From Paenibacillus taiwanensis DSM 18679 (GTDB lineage Bacteria; Bacillota; Bacilli; Paenibacillales; Paenibacillaceae), in contig NZ_KE384310.1 of assembly GCF_000425125.1 (NCBI RefSeq), positions 1 to 64,000 of the forward strand: a stretch of DNA of 64,000 bases, read 5' to 3'. Under the pieces are notes generated by a model. The model worked only from the letters and a program-made list of their open reading frames with translations, was not told the DNA's origin and searched no databases. Numbering within the stretch: position 1 is the stretch's first letter; each line of letters starts with the position of its first letter. Position numbers and translations under genes: made by a program. This document shows, one piece after another, positions 27,968 to 35,799 of this stretch.

Positions 27968-28924
27968 ATGGAACATAAAGTTTATAAATCAGTTGTTATC
28001 GGGACAGGTCCTGCCGGCTACACGGCAGCGATTTACTTGGCACGTGCCAATCTGAATCCGCTCGTTATTGAAGGTCCGCAACCAGGTGGCCAATTGACAA
28101 CAACGACAGACGTTGAGAACTTCCCAGGCTTTCCAGAAGGCATAACAGGTCCTGAATTGATGCACAGCATGCGTAAGCAAGCAGAACGTTTTTGCACTAC
28201 GTTTAAGACAGGCATGGTGCAGAGCGTTGACTTGTCAGAGCGTCCATTTAAGCTGCAAGTGGATGGACTCGGCGAAGTCGTGACAGAGACGCTAATTATT
28301 GCAACGGGTGCCTCTGCCAGATACTTGAACATTCCTGGTGAGCAAGACAACTTGGGCAAAGGAGTAAGCGCCTGCGCAACTTGTGACGGCTTCTTCTTCC
28401 GCAACAAGAAGATCGTTGTTGTAGGGGGCGGAGATTCAGCTCTTGAAGAAGCTAACTTCTTGACGCGTTTTGCTTCTGAGTTGACTCTGGTTCACCGTCG
28501 CGACGAACTGCGTGCTTCGAAAATTATGCAGGATCGTGCGAAGTCCAATGAGAAGATTAAGTGGGCACTCAATCGTACACCAATTAATGTAGAGTCTACA
28601 GGTATGGGTGTTACAGGCTTGAAGGTGCTAAACAATGAGACGGGAGAAGAGGAACTTATCCCAACAGACGGCTTATTTGTAGCTATCGGACATACGCCTA
28701 ATACAGGCTTCCTTGGCGGGCAAGTAGCCTTAACAGATAACGGATATATTCAAGTGAATCCAGGGACGACAGAAACAAACGTGCCAGGTGTATTTGCAGC
28801 AGGCGACGTACAAGACCAGAAGTACCGCCAAGCGATAACAGCAGCAGGTTCAGGTTGCCAAGCAGCGCTTGATGCAGAGAAATTCCTTGAGGGAAGTGCC
28901 GTACATGACTGGAGCGGTAATTAA
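27968..28924 (+). CDS. trxB: Thioredoxin reductase
   Basis: A 318-residue cytoplasmic FAD enzyme that reduces thioredoxin with NADPH. Seen: the FAD loop GTGPAGY (12-18), the redox-active CATC (136-139), the NADPH loop VVGGGDSALEEA and the C-terminal FAD motif VFAAGDVQD. The low-molecular-weight bacterial type is clear from length. AAGGAGGG precedes the ATG. Its position between the TPR gene and rapZ matches Bacillus subtilis. Confidence 0.97.
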   Translation: MEHKVYKSVVIGTGPAGYTAAIYLARANLNPLVIEGPQPGGQLTTTTDVENFPGFPEGITGPELMHSMRKQAERFCTTFKTGMVQSVDLSERPFKLQVDGLGEVVTETLIIATGASARYLNIPGEQDNLGKGVSACATCDGFFFRNKKIVVVGGGDSALEEANFLTRFASELTLVHRRDELRASKIMQDRAKSNEKIKWALNRTPINVESTGMGVTGLKVLNNETGEEELIPTDGLFVAIGHTPNTGFLGGQVALTDNGYIQVNPGTTETNVPGVFAAGDVQDQKYRQAITAAGSGCQAALDAEKFLEGSAVHDWSGN

Positions 28925-29008
28925 TTCGTAGGCTAAACGTGCCAGTCTTAATAGGTACGTCCGAATTCATATAAGTTTCACAGTATATTCATAACATTTA
29001 AGACATGT

Positions 29009-29038
29009 CAGAAACGGAGCCGCAGGGCTCCGTTTCTG
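29009..29038 (+). terminator. Strong hairpin after trxB
   Basis: A perfect 13-bp stem (CAGAAACGGAGCC paired with GGCTCCGTTTCTG) with a GCAG loop. It is not followed by a real T run (CTTAAAG), so it may be a poor intrinsic terminator or an mRNA 3' stabiliser. Confidence 0.6.
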
Positions 29039-29085
29039 CTTAAAGCGCAAGCAGAAACGCTATGTTTAGGCAGTGACCACTTCTC

Positions 29086-29114
29086 TTGACCTGACTAGTG
29101 GGTTCGCGTATAGT
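29086..29114 (+). promoter_or_regulatory. Promoter of glucokinase-rapZ-yvcK-whiA
   Basis: TTGACC (29086-29091) and TATAGT (29109-29114) are 17 bases apart, each one mismatch from the sigma-A consensus. Transcription would start near 29121, about 38 bases before the glucokinase ATG. Confidence 0.75.
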
Positions 29115-29158
29115 GGGTACTGAAGTAACATACGATTATGAATAAAGGTGGATGACGC

Positions 29159-30112
29159 ATGTCTGAGCAAATCTACGTGGGTGTCGATTTGGGAGGTACG
29201 GCTATTAAAGTCGGTATAGTGGATGCAGCAGGGAATTTGGTGCAAACCTATGAAGGACCGACAGAGGTGCCCAAAGGTCCCGAAGCGGTAATCGATAACA
29301 TCGAGAAGTACGTTCGTCATATCGTAGAGGAATCTCCTTATGATTGGAGTCAGGTGGCTGGAGTCGGCACTGGTGTAGCTGGATTCACGAATGTAAAGGA
29401 AGGCGTTATCGTTCTTGCCCCTAACGTAGGGTTTAAGGATGTGCCGATTCGTTCCATATTAGAAGAACGACTAGGCAAGCCGATCAAAATAGACAATGAC
29501 GCCAACGTTGCTGCACTAGGAGAAGCCTGGAGCGGGGCAGGTAAAGGAATAGATCATTGCGTATGCTATACGCTCGGTACAGGTGTCGGAGGCGGCATCA
29601 TTATCGGGGGCAGAATAGTGCAAGGATTTTCCGGATTAGCAGGGGAACTTGGGCATATGGCTGTTATTCCTGACCTCGAAGCTATTCAATGTGGCTGCGG
29701 CAAAATGGGATGTCTGGAGACGGTGTCTTCGGCAACCGGAATTATCCGCATGGCAAATGATGCGGTAGAACGTGGAGACCGCACATCTCTTTCTTTGCTG
29801 GAGAGCGGAATTACGGCAAAAGATGTTATCGATGCAGCCAAGTCTGGTGACGAGGTTGCTATTCGGATCGTTAGCCGTGCCGCTTTTTATTTGGGTAAGT
29901 CGATGGCAGCGGTTGCTGTGTCACTTAATCCAGAGCGCTTTATTATTGGAGGCGGCGTATCGAAGGCGGGCGAATTTTTATTTGAGCAAATTCGAGAGAC
30001 GTTCTTGAAGTTAACACCAGAACCGGTTACGCGCGGCGTATCAATCGTTGCGGCGGAACTTGGCAATGATGCCGGCATGATCGGAGCGGCAGGCTTGTTC
30101 TTGCGTTCGTAA
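29159..30112 (+). CDS. glcK: ROK-family glucokinase
   Basis: A 317-residue cytoplasmic sugar kinase that phosphorylates glucose to glucose 6-phosphate. The ATP motif VDLGGTAIKVG (9-19), the catalytic IDNDANVAA (111-119) and the ROK zinc site His166 with CGCGKMGC (178-185) are all present. Specificity for glucose is inferred from similarity to GlcK enzymes. It heads a transcription unit with rapZ, yvcK and whiA, with only 28 bases to rapZ, placing a glycolytic entry enzyme with global carbon/wall regulators. Confidence 0.92.
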   Translation: MSEQIYVGVDLGGTAIKVGIVDAAGNLVQTYEGPTEVPKGPEAVIDNIEKYVRHIVEESPYDWSQVAGVGTGVAGFTNVKEGVIVLAPNVGFKDVPIRSILEERLGKPIKIDNDANVAALGEAWSGAGKGIDHCVCYTLGTGVGGGIIIGGRIVQGFSGLAGELGHMAVIPDLEAIQCGCGKMGCLETVSSATGIIRMANDAVERGDRTSLSLLESGITAKDVIDAAKSGDEVAIRIVSRAAFYLGKSMAAVAVSLNPERFIIGGGVSKAGEFLFEQIRETFLKLTPEPVTRGVSIVAAELGNDAGMIGAAGLFLRS

Positions 30113-30140
30113 TCGGCTCGTATAAGGAGAGGACGAATCG

Positions 30141-31037
30141 ATGATGGAATCGACAGAAACGGCAGCAGTCTCGAAGCTGGTTATTATTACGGGAATGTCT
30201 GGCGCCGGGAAGACGATTGCTGTACAAAGCTTGGAGGATCTTGGGTTTTTCTGTGTAGATAATTTGCCTCCTGTTCTTATCCCTAAGTTTGCAGAGTTGA
30301 TAGAGCAGTCCAAAGGGAAGATCGCTAAAGTTGCACTAGTAATTGACTTGCGCGGTCGTGAATTTTTCACGGCGCTGTCCGAGTCTCTTAATTATATTCG
30401 GGAACATTTTACTATTAGTTATGAAATTTTATTTTTAGATGCAACGGACGGTGTGCTGGTGCAGCGTTATAAGGAAAGCAGACGCCGTCATCCTTTGGCT
30501 CCTGACGGAATGCCGTTGGACGGGATCGGAATGGAGCGCAAGCTGCTAGAGGACTTAAAGGGCTGGGCAACACAAGTGATTGATACCAGCAATTTGAAGC
30601 CTGCGCAGTTAAAGGAACGTATTATTTCACGTTTTATGCATGCGAATCAGCATCTGATGTCGGTTAACGTCACTTCCTTTGGCTTTAAATATGGTGTGCC
30701 AATTGATGCAGATTTAATCTTTGACGTACGCTTTTTGCCGAATCCACATTATGTGGAGCAACTTCGTCCACGGACGGGGCAGGATGCAGAGGTGTACGAT
30801 TATGTCATGAAGTGGCCGGAGACACAACAATTTCTGACCAAGCTGCTTGATATGTTGAACTTTCTCCTTCCGCAGTATTATAAGGAGGGCAAGAGCCAGG
30901 TTGTTATTGGTATCGGTTGTACGGGCGGCAAGCATCGATCAGTAGCAGTAGCTGAATATATAGGTCGTATGATTGGCGCAAGCGATACGGAAAATGTGCG
31001 TGTCAGTCACCGCGATGCGGAGAGAGATCGACACTAG
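30141..31037 (+). CDS. rapZ: RapZ/YvcJ-type nucleotide-binding protein
   Basis: A 298-residue P-loop protein. The Walker A loop GMSGAGKT (18-25) and the C-terminal conserved region ([28 protein letters not shown]) mark it as RapZ/YvcJ. In Escherichia coli RapZ binds the GlmZ small RNA and controls glucosamine-6-phosphate synthase; in Bacillus subtilis YvcJ binds and hydrolyses GTP and affects competence. Which role holds here is unknown. Two ATG codons (30141, 30144) follow AAGGAGAGG. It is followed by yvcK after 12 bases. Confidence 0.94.
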   Translation: MMESTETAAVSKLVIITGMSGAGKTIAVQSLEDLGFFCVDNLPPVLIPKFAELIEQSKGKIAKVALVIDLRGREFFTALSESLNYIREHFTISYEILFLDATDGVLVQRYKESRRRHPLAPDGMPLDGIGMERKLLEDLKGWATQVIDTSNLKPAQLKERIISRFMHANQHLMSVNVTSFGFKYGVPIDADLIFDVRFLPNPHYVEQLRPRTGQDAEVYDYVMKWPETQQFLTKLLDMLNFLLPQYYKEGKSQVVIGIGCTGGKHRSVAVAEYIGRMIGASDTENVRVSHRDAERDRH

Positions 31038-31049
31038 CGGGAGGTCGCT

Positions 31050-32036
31050 ATGGGGCATAAGTTAAAAGAGCGGGAGCGTCCGCGTATCGTAGTTATGGGA
31101 GGCGGCACCGGGCTGTCTGTCATGCTGCGCGGGCTTAAGGAGAAGCCGCTTGATATTACGGCTATTGTGACGGTTGCAGATGATGGCGGTAGTTCAGGTA
31201 TTTTGCGCAGCGAGCTGAACATGCCGCCACCAGGAGACATCCGTAATGTGCTTACAGCTTTGGCAGATGTAGAACCTTCCCTGTCGGAGATGTTGAAGTA
31301 TCGTTTTAACGCGGGCACCGGGCTTGCTGGCCATAGTCTAGGTAATTTGATTTTGGCAGCGATGACTGATATTACAGGTGACTTCGTGGCGGGTGTTCGA
31401 GAATTGAGTCGTGTACTTGCTGTTCGAGGCAAAGTGCTTCCTGCCGCTGAGCAGGCAGTAGTGCTGAAGGCAGAGATGGTAGATGGCACAATTGTCGAGG
31501 GTGAGTCCAATATTCCGAAGTATGGCCAACGCATTAAGCGTGTATTTTTGGAGCCTGAAGATGTAGAGGCCTTGCCAGAAGCTGTGGAAGCGCTCCGTGA
31601 GGCTGACGCGATTCTGATTGGACCAGGCAGCTTATATACTAGCATTATCCCTAATCTGCTTGTGCCTGACTTGGCCAAGGCAGTTGTAGAGTCAAATGCG
31701 GTGAAGTTATTTGTATGTAATGTAATGACCCAACCAGGTGAAACGGATAATTATACGGTAAGTGATCACCTTCAGGCTGTTCAAGAGCACGTTGGTCATC
31801 AGTTATTTGACTATGTCATCGTTAATGATGGAGAAATTCCTCCTCAAGTACAAGATAAGTACGCTGAGATGGGGGCCAAAGCGGTTCAGCTGGATTTGGA
31901 CGAAGTCACACGACATGGCTACAAGGTCATTGCCGATTCCTTAGTTTTGTTCCGTACTTATTTAAGACACGATGCGGACAAATTAAGTTATCATATTTAT
32001 CAATTGGTTGAGGATTGGATGTTACGAAAGAGGTGA
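31050..32036 (+). CDS. yvcK: YvcK/GlmR-type gluconeogenesis factor
   Basis: A 328-residue CofD-like protein with the nucleotide-sugar-binding motif GGGTGLS (17-23) and VADDGGSSG. In Bacillus subtilis YvcK (GlmR) binds UDP-GlcNAc, stimulates GlmS and is needed for growth on gluconeogenic carbon sources. The product acts in the cytoplasm near wall-synthesis proteins. GGGAGG precedes the ATG. It lies 7 bases before whiA, in the conserved rapZ-yvcK-whiA order. Confidence 0.95.
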   Translation: MGHKLKERERPRIVVMGGGTGLSVMLRGLKEKPLDITAIVTVADDGGSSGILRSELNMPPPGDIRNVLTALADVEPSLSEMLKYRFNAGTGLAGHSLGNLILAAMTDITGDFVAGVRELSRVLAVRGKVLPAAEQAVVLKAEMVDGTIVEGESNIPKYGQRIKRVFLEPEDVEALPEAVEALREADAILIGPGSLYTSIIPNLLVPDLAKAVVESNAVKLFVCNVMTQPGETDNYTVSDHLQAVQEHVGHQLFDYVIVNDGEIPPQVQDKYAEMGAKAVQLDLDEVTRHGYKVIADSLVLFRTYLRHDADKLSYHIYQLVEDWMLRKR

Positions 32037-32043
32037 ATGACCC

Positions 32044-32976
32044 ATGTCTTTTGCGGCACAGACCAAGAAGGAATTAACGCTGATTGAATCGGATACGTGC
32101 TGTGAAAAGGCAGAATTGTCTGCGCTTATGCGTATGAACGGTTCGGTTCAGATCTCCTCTAATCGCAAAGTCATATTGGATATCTCGACGGAGAACGCAG
32201 CAATCGCCCGTCGTATTTATACACTCGTCAAGAAGCATTTTCAGGTGCATACAGAACTGCTTGTACGTAAGAAAATGCGATTAAAGAAAAATAATGTATA
32301 TATTGTACGGATTCCAACTCAGGTGCAGGAGATGCTCTCGGAGCTTCATATCGTATCTGAGGGCTTTTTGTTCACAGAGGGAATAGATAAAGGCTCAGTA
32401 GCAAACAATTGCTGTAAGCGTGCTTATTTGCGTGGTGCTTTTATGGCTGGCGGCTCAGTGAACAACCCGGAAGGGTCCTCTTATCATTTGGAGATTTCTT
32501 CCATGTATGAGGAGCATTGCAAGGCGTTAGCGGATCTTGCCAATGAATTTGGCTTAAACGCCCGTTGTATTGAACGTAAGAAAGGCTTTGTGTTCTACAT
32601 TAAAGAGGGCGAAAAGATTATTGAGTTTCTTAATATTATTGGAGCTCACCAAGCTTTATTTAAGTTTGAAGACGTACGAATTATGCGTGATATGCGTAAT
32701 TCGGTCAACCGGATCGTGAACTGCGAGACGGCGAACTTAAATAAGACGATCGGTGCGGCGGTTCGCCAAATCGATAACATAAGGCTTATCCAGAAGGAAA
32801 TTGGTCTGGATACACTTCCTGACAAATTAAAGGAGGTTGCCGAAGTTAGACTGGCACATCCAGATATTAATTTGAAAGAAGTTGGCGAGCTTTTAAAGGG
32901 TAAAGTAAGCAAGTCAGGTGTTAACCATCGCTTGCGCAAATTGGATGAGATGGCGGAACGAATTCGTAACAGCTAG
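32044..32976 (+). CDS. whiA: WhiA DNA-binding protein
   Basis: A 310-residue protein with an N-terminal degenerate LAGLIDADG homing-endonuclease-like fold (about 90-210, with [17 protein letters not shown]) and a C-terminal HTH (about 220-305, [24 protein letters not shown]). In actinomycetes WhiA is a sporulation regulator; in Bacillus it affects division and chromosome segregation. The nuclease residues of LAGLIDADG enzymes are not retained in this family. AGAGGTGA precedes the ATG. Confidence 0.96.
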   Translation: MSFAAQTKKELTLIESDTCCEKAELSALMRMNGSVQISSNRKVILDISTENAAIARRIYTLVKKHFQVHTELLVRKKMRLKKNNVYIVRIPTQVQEMLSELHIVSEGFLFTEGIDKGSVANNCCKRAYLRGAFMAGGSVNNPEGSSYHLEISSMYEEHCKALADLANEFGLNARCIERKKGFVFYIKEGEKIIEFLNIIGAHQALFKFEDVRIMRDMRNSVNRIVNCETANLNKTIGAAVRQIDNIRLIQKEIGLDTLPDKLKEVAEVRLAHPDINLKEVGELLKGKVSKSGVNHRLRKLDEMAERIRNS

Positions 32977-33002
32977 TACTTTTTTGCTAGTTTAATATCG
33001 GT

Positions 33003-33016
33003 TATAATGCTATAAT
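33003..33016 (+). promoter_or_regulatory. Possible promoter of the HPr-like gene
   Basis: Two TATAAT hexamers (33003-33008 and 33011-33016) lie in the 265-base gap between whiA and the HPr-like gene. No well-spaced -35 box accompanies either, so this is only a hint that the gene has its own promoter. Confidence 0.3.
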
Positions 33017-33241
33017 GTGATGAGAAAAAGCTGGATCGAAGTCGTTCGTTGTACATTAGGCCGGAAGTAGGAAGACAGTTAGGTCTTGTGAAACTTTGGC
33101 TAGAGGATGGTCAGATCTTATTTTTTCATTCATAAGCAGATGAATTTGTTATTCTCATATCGTAAATTGCACTGCACTCACGTAAAATGGATGTAAGCAC
33201 AACTAATGAAACAAGGATTAAATATAGGGGGTATGATTCGC

Positions 33242-33508
33242 ATGGCTCAACAACCAGTTGTCGTACGATTGAAGACAGGACTGCATGCACGTCCAGCAGC
33301 GCTGTTCGTTCAAGAGGCAAACAAATATTCCTCGGATATCTTCGTGGAGAAGGAAGATAAGAAAGTTAACGCGAAGAGCATCATGGGAATCATGAGTCTC
33401 GCAATCAGCTCTGGCACTACAATTAGCATTACGGCTGAAGGCGCAGACGCAGAACAGGCTGTAAGCGCTTTAGTAGCGCTTGTCAGCAAAGAAGAGTTAG
33501 AGAACTAA
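33242..33508 (+). CDS. HPr-family phosphocarrier at the crh locus, with His15 and Ser46
   Basis: An 88-residue HPr/Crh-like protein. It holds the crh position after whiA, but unlike Bacillus subtilis Crh (Gln15) it has the PTS active-site histidine: TGLHARPAA with His15. Ser46, the HprK/P target, is in NAKSIMG. It can thus in principle carry both phosphate from enzyme I and regulatory phosphate. AGGGGGT (33226-33232) supports the ATG at 33242; the earlier in-frame ATGs at 33206 and 33233 fit less well. A terminator follows directly. Whether it is the main HPr or a second one cannot be decided from this window. Confidence 0.92.
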   Translation: MAQQPVVVRLKTGLHARPAALFVQEANKYSSDIFVEKEDKKVNAKSIMGIMSLAISSGTTISITAEGADAEQAVSALVALVSKEELEN

Positions 33509-33550
33509 GACGCGGTATATTACCGCGCTACATAGCACTTTATGATGTGA

Positions 33551-33578
33551 AAGGAACCGTTCTACGGTTCCTTTTTTC
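33551..33578 (+). terminator. Terminator after the HPr-like gene
   Basis: AAGGAACCG pairs with CGGTTCCTT around TTCTA, followed by TTTTCTA. The cardiolipin synthase gene ends 19 bases further from the other side, and the A-rich flank suggests partial use in both directions. Confidence 0.88.
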
Positions 33579-33596
33579 TATATGAGGCAGCTAGGC

Positions 33597-35162
33597 CTAG
33601 AGTAATGGAGATAATAGTCGTGTGAGCGATTCGACGATACGCTTGCTTACTTTACGATGGACGAATTCACGCGGGTTAATGGGGGTCGAGCATTTGAAGT
33701 CTTTGTAGAAGCTATAAAGAATATCGTCTATAACAGGCATGTCGTATAGGATAGCGGTCACTTCATAGTTCAAATGGAAGCTGCGAATATCCATGTTGGC
33801 GGTGCCGACAGAGGCAATTTTGCCGTCAATCAGCATCATTTTGGCATGCGTAAAGTTCTCTTTGTAGCGATAAATCTGCACACCATGTGCCAGCAGCACA
33901 GCGAAGTACGACTGGGAGGCTTGATCGCTGAGCAGGCTATCGCTCTTGCCTGGATACAAGATTCGAACATCAATACCCGAGGAAGCAGCGAGCTGCAGAA
34001 ACGTAAGTGTTTCCTGATCAGGTACGAAGTAAGGTGTTGTGATCCAGATTGACTCTTTGGCGCTAGCCATTAAGGACAAGAAGACATCACGCATTTTGGC
34101 CTCTTTATAATTAGGTCCGCCAGGAACGATTTGGATGCCACCTTTGCTCTCCGTGGAAACTGCCACTGGATGGGGAAAGTAATCTTCATTGTACATAAAC
34201 TGCTTCCACGTTTCCTTGTAGGTCCGACTTACTGCATAGATCCAGTCCTGAAGAAATATGCGATGAAGATCATGCACAGCGTAGCCTTCGATACGAAGGT
34301 GACTGTCTCTCCAGAAGCCCATTTTGGATTGCCCCATATATTCATCCCCAACGTTCAGACCGCCCGTAAAGGCAACCTGTCCGTCCACAACGACGATTTT
34401 GCGGTGATTCCGATAATTGGCCGACTGGGTCAGTGAATACGCAAATATCGGATCAAATGCCGCTACTTTAATACCGGCTTCCCTCATTGGTGCTAAAAAT
34501 TTGTCTCTTAAGGCGTGGCTGCCAAGTCCGTCATACATAAAACGAACTTGAATGCCCTGCTGTGCCTTCTCTATAAGCAAATCACGCAGTTCTGTTCCGA
34601 GACGATCGGAACGATAAATATAATATTGGACATGGATGTGATGAACAGCCTCGGCAATCGCTCCGCGTATCGCATCGAATGTCTCATCTCCGTTCGTCAG
34701 CAAGTTTGCTGAGCTGCCTCCTGCACAGCTGTCGCCACCAATGAGACGTATCCTATCAGCAACTGCTTGTGAATATGGGACGAGTTCGGGTTGCTCAGAA
34801 GTCTGCGTCCCTGTAGGGTCTGTATGTATCGGAGATGCGGCCTTCTTTGTTTCAGCATCCCGTATGGCCTGCTTGGCGATGTTAATATAGGTTTGGACAT
34901 GCTTGCGCTTTCGGCTGTTACGCCCGAACAGCAGGTACAGAATTATTCCTAAGGTGGGGTACGAAAAGAGAACAAACAACCAAGATAACGTTGTTTGGGG
35001 AGAGCGATTCTCCATAAGAACCACTATAACAATGGTGGCCGTTATCCCGTATACGCTCCATTTTAGTATGGTGTAAAGTGAGCCTACCGTTGAATTCAAA
35101 AGTAACGTGAGTGCAATGGCAATGGCTGTTCCAAGAAGGAATCGTGCAAATTTATTTTTCAT
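33597..35162 (-). CDS. cls: Cardiolipin synthase
   Basis: A 521-residue membrane phospholipase-D-family enzyme that condenses two phosphatidylglycerols to cardiolipin. Hydrophobic segments at 8-25, 32-50 and 60-80 anchor it; the two HxKxxxxD motifs are NHRKIVVVDG (His253) and THAKMMLIDG (His439). Length is slightly above the usual ~480-500 because of a polar stretch at about 100-130. GAGGAGA precedes the ATG. Monocistronic, convergent with the HPr-like gene. Confidence 0.95.
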   Translation of the reverse strand: MKNKFARFLLGTAIAIALTLLLNSTVGSLYTILKWSVYGITATIVIVVLMENRSPQTTLSWLFVLFSYPTLGIILYLLFGRNSRKRKHVQTYINIAKQAIRDAETKKAASPIHTDPTGTQTSEQPELVPYSQAVADRIRLIGGDSCAGGSSANLLTNGDETFDAIRGAIAEAVHHIHVQYYIYRSDRLGTELRDLLIEKAQQGIQVRFMYDGLGSHALRDKFLAPMREAGIKVAAFDPIFAYSLTQSANYRNHRKIVVVDGQVAFTGGLNVGDEYMGQSKMGFWRDSHLRIEGYAVHDLHRIFLQDWIYAVSRTYKETWKQFMYNEDYFPHPVAVSTESKGGIQIVPGGPNYKEAKMRDVFLSLMASAKESIWITTPYFVPDQETLTFLQLAASSGIDVRILYPGKSDSLLSDQASQSYFAVLLAHGVQIYRYKENFTHAKMMLIDGKIASVGTANMDIRSFHLNYEVTAILYDMPVIDDILYSFYKDFKCSTPINPREFVHRKVSKRIVESLTRLLSPLL

Positions 35163-35799
35163 ATCGTCTCCTCATGCTGCTATTTAACAGCGAGCTGTTA
35201 TCGTTATTACCACGATTCCAGCAAGCGTCATCGTTCATTCCACAACTGTAAATCTAGCTGTAGTTAACATCGACTAAACAGGTTGCCTATGTACTTCATC
35301 ATAACGAATGGAAGTGACAGTGAGAAGGCTAACAGCAAAAATTGTGCAAAAGTAATTTCCAAGAATGGAGGCACATATGCCGTATGCTTGTAGAATCGGA
35401 TCGTTTCGTTTTGCTTGGCAATCCGTTCATTCCGGTGCTGAATACATACTGTAAACCAGTGTATCCAATAGAAAGGGTACTTCTTTCGTAATTTGCCCAA
35501 TTAGTAGGGTGACCATTTAAAAAGAGAATAAAAAAAGTGTCGAAATTCACGTTCGATAGGCCTAAGGTCATTCAAATCGTATGAACCTTGCTTGTGTAAT
35601 AGATGAGTCTTAAGAAGGGATGCATGAGCGACTCTAAAATGTATGCGGTTACATTTGTGAGTTTTATACACCATTTCTTTAATTAGTACACTATTATGTT
35701 GATCATATTGGAGTTACGGTAAAGGTATAGACGCGTCTAGCTTAAATTTTTCCAAATTAACGATTATCATTATACGAACCCCACTAGAGAGGTGTTAAC
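35163..35799. other. Intergenic region between cls and the GH85 gene
   Basis: This 637-base AT-rich stretch separates two divergent genes. A perfect 12-bp palindrome TAGACGCGTCTA (35728-35739) lies about 60 bases before the GH85 start and could be an operator. No convincing promoter pair was found. A 78-codon minus-strand frame here has a TTG start without a ribosome site and is not annotated. Confidence 0.5.

Noticed and set aside
35264-35500. A 78-codon minus-strand frame with one hydrophobic segment
   Set aside because: TTG start without a ribosome site and no recognisable family; left out as unsupported.
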